A stretch of DNA of 9,266 nt from Candidatus Peregrinibacteria bacterium (GTDB taxonomy: Bacteria; Patescibacteriota; Gracilibacteria; UM-FILTER-43-11): NCBI GenBank assembly GCA_030637565.1, contig DAOWGG010000164.1, forward strand, positions 1 through 9,266, given 5' to 3'. The notes under the pieces were generated by a model that worked only from the letters and a program-made list of their open reading frames with translations, made no database searches and was not told the origin of the DNA. Within the stretch, counting starts at the first letter, position 1. The number at the start of each line of letters is the position of its first letter. Of this stretch, positions 1 to 6,507 are shown piece after piece. Position numbers and translations under genes: made by a program.

Positions 1-2
1 CG

Positions 3-383
3 CTACATACACCCAATGCTGCCCAAACGATCGACCGTGTCACGGATGTTTTTCCTGCTTACCAACAAGGGCAGATACGCAATCAGCTTTCCAATAATTT
101 AAAAGGAGTTATTTCTCAGGTTCTTATCCCTCATTCTAGTGGGGAAGGTCGCGTAGCAGCACGAGAGGTTATGCTGTCGAACGATGGAATCCGAAACTGC
201 ATTGCTCAAGGTCAAATCAACCAAATGAATTCCATGATTCAAATTGGTTCAAGTGAAGGAATGATCTTAATAGATCAATCTCTTGAAGATTTGGTGCGAG
301 CAGGCATGATTACTAAAGAAGATGCGCTATCAAAGGCTAATGATATGGAAGCTCTTTCAAAAAGACTTGAGGATATTACTTAA
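3..383 (+). CDS. pilT: Type IV pilus retraction ATPase PilT, C-terminal part (5' end outside window)
   Basis: The frame is open from the window edge and gives 126 residues ending in TAA. PilT is the cytoplasmic hexameric ATPase that depolymerises type IV pili and drives twitching motility. The visible part starts in the family's His box (LHTPNAAQTIDR followed by DVFP) and continues with the QIRNQLSNNLKGVISQ and GRVAAREVM segments. Then comes the PilT C-terminal stretch (GIRNCIAQGQ, followed by GMILIDQSLEDLVRAGMIT), which matches the usual AIRNLIREGK-type region. The Walker motifs lie upstream and cannot be checked. The methionine at 171 is internal, so the gene must not be started there. The related PilB/GspE extension ATPases end differently, so PilT is the preferred call. 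The gene ends before a terminator-like hairpin and the tRNA region. Confidence 0.93.
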   Translation, partial: LHTPNAAQTIDRVTDVFPAYQQGQIRNQLSNNLKGVISQVLIPHSSGEGRVAAREVMLSNDGIRNCIAQGQINQMNSMIQIGSSEGMILIDQSLEDLVRAGMITKEDALSKANDMEALSKRLEDIT

Positions 384-389
384 GCCTTC

Positions 390-418
390 TTGCCCTAATG
401 AGTATTAATCGCTATAAT
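390..418 (+). promoter_or_regulatory. Candidate sigma70-like promoter just after pilT
   Basis: TTGCCC (390-395) and a perfect TATAAT (413-418) are separated by 17 bp, which predicts a start near 425. It could serve the structured region and tRNA-Leu downstream. A terminator-like hairpin begins right at the predicted start (426-453), which argues that this promoter alone may not feed the tRNA. Confidence 0.4.
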
Positions 419-425
419 CCGTGGC

Positions 426-453
426 GATCATTTAGAGTGATCTTTGATTTTTT
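426..453 (+). terminator. Possible weak intrinsic terminator after pilT
   Basis: GATCA (426-430) pairs with TGATC (438-442) around a 7-nt loop. It is followed by T-rich sequence with a run of six T at 448-453. The stem is only 5 bp and AT-rich, so efficiency is doubtful. Its position about 40 bp after the pilT stop is appropriate. Confidence 0.35.
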
Positions 454-472
454 AAAACATCAGCTGTCTAAA
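444..472 (+). promoter_or_regulatory. Candidate promoter for the structured leader and tRNA-Leu
   Basis: TTGATT (444-449) and TCTAAA (467-472) have a 17-bp spacer and predict a start near 479, exactly where a copy of the tRNA 5' sequence begins. It lies downstream of the terminator-like hairpin, which makes it a better candidate than the promoter at 390-418 for transcription of the tRNA. Both boxes match the consensus at only four of six positions. Confidence 0.35.
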
Positions 473-478
473 TATTCT

Positions 479-487
479 GCCCAGGTG
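479..487 (+). repeat. 9-bp direct repeat of the tRNA-Leu 5' end
   Basis: GCCCAGGTG here is identical to the first nine bases of tRNA-Leu at 603-611. The two copies bracket the 115-bp structured segment 488-602. This could be a target-site duplication around a small inserted element, a partial tRNA duplication, or chance. No terminal inverted repeats are visible at the segment's ends. Confidence 0.5.
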
Positions 488-526
488 ACCAACCTGCGAG
501 CAGAGCGCTTCGAAGCGGAATGCTCG
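482..526 (+). other. Two adjoining hairpins in a possible structured RNA
   Basis: Hairpin 1 pairs CAGGT (482-486) with ACCTG (492-496). Hairpin 2 starts at the very next base: CGAGCA (497-502) pairs with TGCTCG (521-526), a GAG/GAA internal loop follows, and the perfect palindrome CGCTTCGAAGCG (506-517) forms the tip. The local base composition is richer in G and C than its surroundings. A short ORF can be drawn through this area but resembles nothing I recognise, so RNA or repeat structure is the better reading. Confidence 0.5.
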
Positions 527-549
527 GAGCGAAGTGGGAACATAAAGCG

Positions 550-600
550 GAGAGCTAAACTTTGTAAATTTGCGGAGAAAATTTTTAAAGTTTAGAGCTC
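550..600 (+). repeat. 51-bp near-perfect inverted repeat immediately before tRNA-Leu
   Basis: Arms 550-571 and 579-600 pair over 22 positions around a 7-nt loop. The pairing is GAG/CTC, a tandem A-G mismatch, CTAAACTTT/AAAGTTTAG, one G-T wobble, one T-T mismatch, then AAATTT/AAATTT. It ends two bases before the tRNA and is not followed by a T run, so it is not an ordinary intrinsic terminator. It could be a processing signal in the tRNA precursor, part of a small RNA, or a MITE-like repeat. Confidence 0.65.
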
Positions 601-602
601 AT

Positions 603-692
<90 letters not shown>

Positions 693-704
693 ATTAAATA
701 TCAA

Positions 705-1265
705 ATGAAATTTAAACGAAAAACCATTCAATGGATCGGCTATCTATTCTTGATGGCTCTTTTCGCTCTTTTTTCCTATTCCCTTTTGAATTACCAAGAA
801 CTTAAGGGGGATTTTTATCAGGAAATTCAGCAATACGGATGGGTTGGCATTTTAGTGGCAAGTTTTTTAATTGATATTATCGCAGGTCCCATTGGACCAG
901 AAGTTCCAGTAATTGGCGGCCTTTTGGCGGGTATTAAAATCCCAACCATCGTTTACATGACAGCAGTAGGTAGTGCAATGGCTAGCCTGATGATATTCGC
1001 CATCGGTCATTTTTTTGGGGAACATGGAGTTTCCTATTACACCACCCCCGAAAAATACAAACATTATCGAACAGTATTCAACCGTCATCGGCGAATCACA
1101 ATGCTTCTAGGGGCACTTACCCCTGTTCCTTATGTGGTTGTATGTCTAACTGCCGGAATCTTTCGAGTCCGACTTTGGGAATTTGTTCTTTTTGCGTTGG
1201 GTGGCCGAGTGATTCGGATTATTGGAGCGCTTTATATCGCTCTTTTATTCAAAGAGGTTATCTAA
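705..1265 (+). CDS. Small DedA/VTT-like integral membrane protein
   Basis: The product has 186 residues. An in-frame ATG at 657 lies inside the tRNA, so the ATG at 705 (MKFKRKTIQW) is the sensible start. After a short basic N-terminus there are hydrophobic segments at about 10-29, 45-62, 68-100, 131-150 and 156-184. The central stretch with DIIAGPIGPEVPVIGG and the later GALTPVPYVVVCLTAGIFR resemble the paired re-entrant loop pattern of the VTT (SNARE-associated, DedA/YqaA-type) family. Members are proposed to act in lipid translocation and envelope homeostasis; the substrate here is unknown. It is shorter than typical DedA proteins (about 200 residues or more), closer to YqaA types. It lies 12 bp after tRNA-Leu and could be co-transcribed with it. 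The last 8 bp overlap the convergent gene's end, and no ribosome binding site is visible. Confidence 0.65.
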   Translation: MKFKRKTIQWIGYLFLMALFALFSYSLLNYQELKGDFYQEIQQYGWVGILVASFLIDIIAGPIGPEVPVIGGLLAGIKIPTIVYMTAVGSAMASLMIFAIGHFFGEHGVSYYTTPEKYKHYRTVFNRHRRITMLLGALTPVPYVVVCLTAGIFRVRLWEFVLFALGGRVIRIIGALYIALLFKEVI

Positions 1266-2034
1266 AGGAAAATCTTGGGAATCTTACTTCGTTATAAAGG
1301 CTTTCTGAATCGTCGATCGCCTTAACCGATTCGCTCTTTACCTTTTTGGGGGCTTTTTTTTGAGCCTCTTTCGGCAAAGGCTCACTGATATTAATTACAC
1401 TAAACTGCAAAGGGATCTTAATAATCACCTCAACCCCTTTTCCATGGGGAGTTATACTCAGTGCACCTTTAAAGCCGTCTCTATCTCTCGCTTCATTAAT
1501 TCTCTCAATGGATTTTTTTGAAAACACATGAGAGTCTTTTAAAACTGTTAGCGTTGCATTTTGATCCTTTTGACGCAACTCAATTAAAATTTCTGATTCA
1601 GAACTTCTCCCTTCCAGTAACATGCTGACAAAAAGAGTTAAAAACAGTATTTCAAACTTTGATTGATCCCCCTGGACAGGAGCTTTGATATCCGAAATCA
1701 AGCAGGCGAATTTTCCTTCTTTATAGTTCTCTTTTATGACATGAATTAAATTTTTAGCCACAAGGCTCACATTGAACTTTTTGTCGCTACTAAAATGGCT
1801 TTGATAATTCTTAGCATCTAAAAGCGACTGATTCACTCGATGAATGTATTGCTTAACCTTGGGAATCGATTCTCTCCCCTCTACATCACAAACCGCTAAT
1901 ATGGAGGTAAGGGAATCATTTACCTCGTACATCATTCGATCATAAAAAAGCATACGGGCTTCTTGTTGAAGCTTTTCAATAATTTCCCCCTGTCTCTTTA
2001 AATCTTGTTTTCTGATAAGTTTAGAAATAACCAT
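1258..2034 (-). CDS. Degenerate histidine-kinase-like protein (probable pseudokinase)
   Basis: The product has 258 residues with no membrane segment or signal peptide. Residues 1-77 are helical, and the segment MYEVNDSLTSIL (35-46) resembles the H box of sensor kinases (HELRTPLTAIL). Tyr36 lies where the phosphorylated His would be. Residues 115-208 look like a worn HATPase_c fold: the N-box helix (about 123-142) lacks the conserved Asn, the DxGxG box is absent, and only the terminal strand pattern GFKGALSITPHGKGVEVIIKIPL survives (187-209, starting at Gly187). A Lys-rich linker (about 219-238) precedes the C-terminal RFPRFSFR. I infer that it can neither bind ATP normally nor autophosphorylate and may act as a scaffold. 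It has its own leader and promoter, divergent from the TrmB-type gene. Homology to kinases is tentative, and no function is assigned. Confidence 0.55.
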   Translation of the reverse strand: MVISKLIRKQDLKRQGEIIEKLQQEARMLFYDRMMYEVNDSLTSILAVCDVEGRESIPKVKQYIHRVNQSLLDAKNYQSHFSSDKKFNVSLVAKNLIHVIKENYKEGKFACLISDIKAPVQGDQSKFEILFLTLFVSMLLEGRSSESEILIELRQKDQNATLTVLKDSHVFSKKSIERINEARDRDGFKGALSITPHGKGVEVIIKIPLQFSVINISEPLPKEAQKKAPKKVKSESVKAIDDSESLYNEVRFPRFSFR

Positions 2035-2087
2035 AAATTTTTTATCATGGTTTTTATATAATTTTTGGCTGTTGAGTGATAGGAAGA

Positions 2088-2112
2088 GGAGGGTGATTTA
2101 GAACCACCCCCC
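2088..2112 (-). promoter_or_regulatory. Strong hairpin in the leader of the pseudokinase gene
   Basis: On the minus strand GGGGGGTG (2112-2105) pairs with CACCCTCC (2095-2088) around a 9-nt loop, with one G-U wobble. On the plus strand the same position would be an A-C mismatch, so the fold favours the minus-strand transcript. An upstream GGAGGG (2136-2131) could pair instead with CCCTCC (2093-2088), giving two exclusive folds. No T run follows, so it is not a simple terminator. Confidence 0.45.
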
Positions 2113-2190
2113 TTAACCTATATAAAGTTGCCCTCCCGCGAAACAAATAGTTAACTTCTTTGTGAAATAATGTCTGAATTACTCTGCGTT

Positions 2191-2202
2191 GTTAACGGTA
2201 AC
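2191..2202. promoter_or_regulatory. Imperfect dyad at the predicted start site of the pseudokinase transcript
   Basis: GTTAACGGTAAC has GTTA/TAAC arms around a 4-bp centre and spans the predicted +1 of the minus-strand promoter. GTTAAC recurs at 2150-2155, and TAACTATA occurs at 2199-2206 and 2234-2241. It is a candidate operator, possibly for the adjacent TrmB-type regulator; the assignment is by position only. Confidence 0.35.
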
Positions 2203-2203
2203 T

Positions 2204-2232
2204 ATATTAAATGAAATTTATACTATTGTCAA
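2204..2232 (-). promoter_or_regulatory. Promoter for the pseudokinase gene
   Basis: On the minus strand a perfect TTGACA (2232-2227), a 17-bp spacer and TAATAT (2209-2204) predict a start near 2197 and a leader of about 163 nt. It stands back to back with the promoter of the TrmB-type gene. Confidence 0.6.
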
Positions 2233-2249
2233 TTAACTATAACAAAGTA

Positions 2250-2278
2250 TTGATTTTACCTTACTTGTAAGCTAAAAT
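2250..2278 (+). promoter_or_regulatory. Promoter of the TrmB-type gene with a palindrome in its spacer
   Basis: TTGATT (2250-2255), 17 bp and TAAAAT (2273-2278) predict a start near 2285 and a leader of about 39 nt. The palindrome CTTAC-TT-GTAAG (2260-2271) fills the spacer, a typical position for a repressor site, and suggests autoregulation by the encoded regulator (inference). Confidence 0.6.
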
Positions 2279-2323
2279 AGGGTTGTTCTTATCAGTTCAC
2301 AACATGTTATTAATACATAAAAT

Positions 2324-3106
2324 ATGAAAATTGACCAAGTTTTGAAAAATTTAGGCCTACAAGACAAAGAGCCTGATATCTACCTTAACTTACTTAAAAC
2401 ACCTGGTGCTCAGCCCGCCAGTGTTATTGCAACAAGGGCCAATCTAAACCGTACCACTGTTTATAAAACCTTGGTTCGACTGGTTAAAAAAGGACTTGTT
2501 ACCAAGGCTCAGCGCCATGGAATTACCTGTTTTTTTGCAGAAGACCCTGAAAACCGACTTAAGCTTCTTATTGATGAAAAGCAAAAACAGCTTGGTGAAA
2601 TGAATCAGGCGATGCTAGAAACCCTTCCTCTATTAACGATGACAGAAGACGATTCCGACAGCCTTCCTAAAATTCGTTATTACGAAGGAATTGAGGGGAT
2701 TAAGCAAATTTATGAAACTGTTTTAAAAGAAGGGGAAAATCAATATCGATACGGAGATATTACTAAAATTTATGAAGCTTTGGGGATTTACACTGATGAA
2801 TACATTCAAAAGCGAAATGAGCTAGGCATTGTCACTCATGCGATTATGCCGCTTTATGAAAAGGATGAGAAAGAAATAAAAAAGAATATTCGCGAGCATC
2901 GGGAGGTGGTTTATATTCCTCATAAATACTTCCCAATTGAAGGGGAGGTTCGTATTTTCGGAAATAAAGTGGCCATTATGTCACTTCGTCAGGAATCACC
3001 CATTGGAGTGATTATTGAAAGTGATACCATTGCAAAAATGTTCCTTTCTATTTATATGCTCACCTGGAAAAACTACGGAGACAAGGCGATTAGGCCTTCC
3101 TCGTGA
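2324..3106 (+). CDS. TrmB-family transcriptional regulator
   Basis: The product has 260 residues. The N-terminal winged helix (about 1-75) reads GLQDKEPDIYLNLLKTPG, then ASVIATRANLNRTTVYKTL (recognition helix near 42-52), then VRLVKKGLVTKAQRHGITCFFAED forming the wing. This is the TrmB-type HTH (sugar-responsive regulators first described in Archaea and also widespread in some candidate bacterial phyla). A helical, Glu/Lys-rich linker (about 76-105) follows. The C-terminal region (about 115-255) has mixed alpha/beta character, with KIRYYEGIEGIKQIYETVL near its start, as in small effector domains of bacterial TrmB relatives; its ligand is unknown. It is divergent from the pseudokinase gene, sharing a compact control region, and its last 17 bp overlap the end of the convergent methyltransferase gene. 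No Shine-Dalgarno sequence precedes the ATG. It is not the tRNA methyltransferase also called TrmB. Confidence 0.88.
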   Translation: MKIDQVLKNLGLQDKEPDIYLNLLKTPGAQPASVIATRANLNRTTVYKTLVRLVKKGLVTKAQRHGITCFFAEDPENRLKLLIDEKQKQLGEMNQAMLETLPLLTMTEDDSDSLPKIRYYEGIEGIKQIYETVLKEGENQYRYGDITKIYEALGIYTDEYIQKRNELGIVTHAIMPLYEKDEKEIKKNIREHREVVYIPHKYFPIEGEVRIFGNKVAIMSLRQESPIGVIIESDTIAKMFLSIYMLTWKNYGDKAIRPSS

Positions 3107-3114
3107 TTTTTTTT
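3083..3114 (+). terminator. Weak terminator-like structure at the end of the TrmB-type gene
   Basis: AAGGC (3083-3087) pairs with GCCTT (3094-3098) around a 6-nt loop. Eight T (3107-3114) begin only after an 8-nt gap, immediately past the TGA. A second pairing, CGTGAT (3102-3107) with ATCACG (3124-3129), encloses the T run. The gap makes this a poor intrinsic terminator. Confidence 0.3.
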
Positions 3115-4901
3115 GGTTTTGCGATCACGCACCAAAAAACCTCTCTATCTCCGGGTCGATCATACCCCTCTACCACCTTTGGAAAGGCTATTATTACTTC
3201 ATACCCCTTTTCATTCAACATTTTATTGATCTCTTCGGGGGTCATAAAGGCTCTCAATATCCCCTCTGTCTTATGAATCCCCACCTTATAACCTCTTGAA
3301 CTTTCCACCAAGTCATGCTCTTTAAAAGACGCTGAATCCGGTGTTTTTAGTGCCATCACTAAATACCCCCTTGAATGGAACAATATCTCATGAATGCTTC
3401 TTAGAATTTCCCTAAAAACTGGCTGCCAAAAATAATGCAATGTAGAAATACTCGTGATTACAGTGGTAACATCTGACATTCTTCCCCCCATCTGTTCCAT
3501 TCCCTGGGCAACGCCCTGAATTCGTTTTACAAAATCTCCTACCTCTATCGACCAACCAGGGGCTATGTCTCCAGGCTCTCTTGCTACTAATAAGCTCTTA
3601 ATTCTTGCGCGAGCAATATTGGCGGCTCTTTCACTTGCCTCTAAGCCAAGATATTGCTTTAAATTGGGCATATATTTAAGCCAATTCAAGGCATCGTTAC
3701 CAATCCCTGGCCCCAACTCAAGAACTCTTGTGTTTGCGTGCTCCGCCCTCATAGCCTCCGAAGAGAAAAAATCTATTAAAAAATTTTCCACCAGCGGGTG
3801 CATACTATCCTTCTCTTCCATAAAGCTCCTCTTATCTTGATTCCCCTCGTCCCACAACCGCTGGTAAACCTGAAAAGAATTACAAACGGTTTCAATTAAA
3901 GGCATTGCCTCCCTTTTTTTTCCTTCTTTAATTAAACTCCGAATTTGAGCAATGCTTCTTTGATTTTCTGCGGGATCCATCCTTTCTTCAATTGGTATAG
4001 GAGGTGCTGGGCCTATAATAAGGCTTTCACTCCTTGATGACACCCCCTCCACTTCCCTTTTTTTCTTTTCAATTTCCTGCTCAAAGAAATTAATCAATTG
4101 ATTGATCTTCTTCTGGAAGGTTCCTATGCCTGTATCGGCTAAATCAAGGGCTGGTTGATCACTTCGTACCAATGAATCAATTATATCAATAATTGGGTTA
4201 AGAACGTTCGACTTTACATAACTTGATAACTTATCGTTTTTTTTCAAAGCCTGAGTCATTTTTTGTGCTTCTTTTACATAAGAAATTAGAGCACTATTCC
4301 CATCCACCAAATCCACTCCATTTCTCCATATATCAGCTCTCACCCCTTGTATCTTCTGAACAAGTTCATTAAAACTCCTGGAAAAATAAAGCCCTTGTTC
4401 AGCGGCGTTTTCTAAACTCTTTTCTCTTTCTAATTCAAAATAATCTTTCAACCCTTCTATTGCATTGACCAAAAAAGACACCTCACCTTCTGAAATGCCC
4501 CCCTCTAGAATCAATATCCTGATCTCCTGATTTAAATTAATAAATTGCCCCATTGGCCCCCGTATTTCTCGAGCCTGAATATATTCTTCTAATGACTTCT
4601 GAATCGTCTGCATTTCTCTTAGAATTTCTATTACACCCCCCGCGTCATGCCCACCGTCATTAGCATTCTGAGAATATTTTAATATTTGAAGCCGATGAAT
4701 TAAGACTTCAGATTTTTCACATAAATAATTTAATTTAGCCAGTATGTATTCAATATCATCTGGATATAAAATATTTTGATCCACCTCTTTGTCGCCATCG
4801 ACAGTACTAGAAAGAATATCATTATCAGGAATTTCAACAATATCGGTCTCTTCTACCACCTCAAATTCCTCCCCCCCTGGTTTAGCAACGCCATTTGACA
4901 T
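3090..4901 (-). CDS. SAM-dependent methyltransferase with long acidic/helical N-terminal region (paralogue 2)
   Basis: The product has 603 residues. The first 50 are strongly acidic (15 Asp/Glu, 2 Lys). Residues about 50-290 are predicted mainly helical and probably coiled-coil in part (EQEIEKKKREVEG near 275-287). A Pro-rich hinge (PAPPIPIEE, 298-306) leads to the C-terminal class I methyltransferase domain (about 365-600). There, motif I is VLELGPGIGND (393-403), the acidic end of strand 2 is E421 in YLGLEASE, VGDFVKRI (454-461) suits motif II/III, and TSISTLHYF (483-491) suits motif IV. From STLHY to the end it is clearly homologous to the upstream neighbour: RGYL, KT, ILR, DR and the final FWCVIAKP keep nearly equal spacing. 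There is no signal peptide or membrane segment. It has its own promoter 171 bp downstream of the neighbour. The substrate is unknown; small-molecule (TehB-like), lipid or protein methylation are all possible. Confidence 0.75.
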   Translation of the reverse strand: MSNGVAKPGGEEFEVVEETDIVEIPDNDILSSTVDGDKEVDQNILYPDDIEYILAKLNYLCEKSEVLIHRLQILKYSQNANDGGHDAGGVIEILREMQTIQKSLEEYIQAREIRGPMGQFINLNQEIRILILEGGISEGEVSFLVNAIEGLKDYFELEREKSLENAAEQGLYFSRSFNELVQKIQGVRADIWRNGVDLVDGNSALISYVKEAQKMTQALKKNDKLSSYVKSNVLNPIIDIIDSLVRSDQPALDLADTGIGTFQKKINQLINFFEQEIEKKKREVEGVSSRSESLIIGPAPPIPIEERMDPAENQRSIAQIRSLIKEGKKREAMPLIETVCNSFQVYQRLWDEGNQDKRSFMEEKDSMHPLVENFLIDFFSSEAMRAEHANTRVLELGPGIGNDALNWLKYMPNLKQYLGLEASERAANIARARIKSLLVAREPGDIAPGWSIEVGDFVKRIQGVAQGMEQMGGRMSDVTTVITSISTLHYFWQPVFREILRSIHEILFHSRGYLVMALKTPDSASFKEHDLVESSRGYKVGIHKTEGILRAFMTPEEINKMLNEKGYEVIIAFPKVVEGYDRPGDREVFWCVIAKPKKITRKA

Positions 4902-4932
4902 TTTTGAAAAGCTTAATGAGACAAAAATTTCA

Positions 4933-4950
4933 GTAAAAAGATGTTTTTAC
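4933..4950 (-). promoter_or_regulatory. Short hairpin in the leader of the second methyltransferase gene
   Basis: GTAAAAA (plus-strand 4933-4939) and TTTTTAC (4944-4950) form a perfect 7-bp stem with a 4-nt loop, between the predicted transcription start (about 4967) and the ATG. It is AT-rich and its role is unknown. Confidence 0.35.
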
Positions 4951-4973
4951 CCTTCTTAGCTCAAAGGAATAAC

Positions 4974-5002
4974 ATTCTGATTGCAAAACTAAAACTTGTC
5001 AA
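4974..5002 (-). promoter_or_regulatory. Promoter of the second methyltransferase gene
   Basis: On the minus strand a perfect TTGACA (5002-4997), a 17-bp spacer and CAGAAT (4979-4974) predict a start near 4967 and a leader of about 66 nt. It suggests the gene is transcribed independently of its upstream paralogue, although readthrough is also possible because no strong terminator separates them. Confidence 0.55.
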
Positions 5003-5072
5003 TAGCTTTTTCTCTGAAAATGTCTTTAAAAAAGGGCTATTTAATGTCTCATTTTACATCATTTAAAAAAAC

Positions 5073-6458
5073 TCAGGCTGCCCTTGCAACAACGCAACAA
5101 AACTCCTCTTTCTCCCCCTGCCTGTCGAAATTAGGAACTTTTCGGATCAATGCGCTTTCTATGGCAAAACCAACTTCCTCCATCAAATCGATAATTTGTT
5201 GCCTTGTCGTGGGATACACTCTAAGAATCAGATCCTTTCGATCGATCGACAAATTCATTCCCTCATCGTTTGCAATTCTATAGTGATTAGATTGATGAGC
5301 GGAATCCGAATTAACCGTTTTAATGGCATTACCCAAATATCCTCGTTGCTCTTGAAGTAGGGAGAAAAGCAATTGGTAATATTCTTTTAACAATTCAATG
5401 GGTAGGTAATGAAGAGTTGAATTGCCATAAATATGAGTCAAGTTCAAATTTTTCATATCACCCTCCTGCAATGTCTTGATAGCGTCTCTTTTTTTAATAA
5501 TGATTCTTTCAGCAACTGCTTTTAAGTTGGGTTTCTTTTGAGCCATTTTAATCAACCCACCCCTAAAACTTTCAATGGCATACGCACTGTTATCGATTGC
5601 AATCACTTCAGCACCTGCCTTTGCAAATGCAAAAGAATCCCTTCCCATTCCACACCCTATTTCTAAAACACGAGATTTAGGCCCTATTCCAGCCCGTTTA
5701 ATAAAATCTTTAGCGAATTGATTAGGCTTATTAATCGGACGGCCTGAAAAACAATGATCTCCCTTCATATGAATATCATCATAACGCTTACTTGCAACCA
5801 AATTACATTCCCCAAAAACCTCTAAACCACTATGCTGCTTTTTACGATCAGGACTTTTTAAATTTAATATTGCCTGGTGAATTTTTTCATAATCCTCAGT
5901 TCCTTGAAATAAATTCCCCAATTCCTTAATGCCCATCATTATTTCTAGGTAAGAATTACTTTTTTCTGCTTCACTTTTTATTTTCATAAAAATCCTCTCA
6001 AAGTCGCCAGAAAGACTGGAAAACGTTGATCGAAAGCTGCCTAGCGATTCCCTCGACAAATTCACATCTCCTTCAAAATGTCCTTCTAATAAGTCCTGAT
6101 TTAGCTTCTTAAGAGACTCAAGTGATTCTTTTGACCTTAGTAAGATTTGCCTGCAAGCCTCTTTTGATTCTAATAAACTCGCCTTTTCTATCATCTGGCC
6201 TGCCTCACTCTCTCTTTCAAAATCATTCTTATCGATCAAGCTTACAATATCCTCAAGAACCACTATCGCTTTTGTCAGATCCAAAATATTCTTCCTGCAA
6301 ACATCTTGATAATGCAACCTACGCTCTTTAGATACCCCTCTTTTTAAGGCAGCATCAACCCTTTTTCTTGCATCTCCTCTTCTAGCTTTCTCAAGCTTTT
6401 TCTGCCTACCCTTTTCTTTTGCACGAACCCGAAAACGTTCCTTATTCTTTTTCTTCAT
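5073..6458 (-). CDS. SAM-dependent methyltransferase with basic N-terminal tail and helical region (paralogue 1)
   Basis: The product has 461 residues. The first 50 hold about 23 Lys/Arg against 6 acidic residues, which suggests binding to nucleic acid, ribosome or membrane surface (inference). Residues about 50-200 are helical. The class I methyltransferase domain begins near 225, with DHCFSGRPINKPNQF before motif I VLEIGCGMGRD (264-274), an acidic end of strand 2 at D289 (AIDNS), KRDAIKTL (323-330) and YGNSTLHYL (344-352). The order resembles TehB-like small-molecule methyltransferases. The C-terminal half, RGYL (372), KT (380), ILR (411), DR (445) and FCCVVARAA at the end, matches the downstream gene. 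It has its own promoter, starting 11 bp after the DHH gene ends. No Shine-Dalgarno sequence or signal peptide is seen. The fold is secure and the substrate is unknown. Confidence 0.78.
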   Translation of the reverse strand: MKKKNKERFRVRAKEKGRQKKLEKARRGDARKRVDAALKRGVSKERRLHYQDVCRKNILDLTKAIVVLEDIVSLIDKNDFERESEAGQMIEKASLLESKEACRQILLRSKESLESLKKLNQDLLEGHFEGDVNLSRESLGSFRSTFSSLSGDFERIFMKIKSEAEKSNSYLEIMMGIKELGNLFQGTEDYEKIHQAILNLKSPDRKKQHSGLEVFGECNLVASKRYDDIHMKGDHCFSGRPINKPNQFAKDFIKRAGIGPKSRVLEIGCGMGRDSFAFAKAGAEVIAIDNSAYAIESFRGGLIKMAQKKPNLKAVAERIIIKKRDAIKTLQEGDMKNLNLTHIYGNSTLHYLPIELLKEYYQLLFSLLQEQRGYLGNAIKTVNSDSAHQSNHYRIANDEGMNLSIDRKDLILRVYPTTRQQIIDLMEEVGFAIESALIRKVPNFDRQGEKEEFCCVVARAA

Positions 6459-6507
6459 AAAATTCTTAAGAAGTCATTAAAATAAGTTTTGTTTTTGTGT
6501 GTAGCTC

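Noticed and set aside
398..595. 65-codon plus-strand ORF between pilT and tRNA-Leu
   Set aside because: It runs through the hairpin block, has no recognisable domain or ribosome binding site, and its composition follows the inverted repeats. It is probably not translated.
867..1088. Minus-strand ORF of 73 codons
   Set aside because: Antisense shadow of the membrane protein gene; the sense frame has clear membrane segments.
3015..3299. Plus-strand ORF of 94 codons at the convergent junction
   Set aside because: It overlaps the end of the TrmB-type gene and the methyltransferase on the other strand; no domain is seen.
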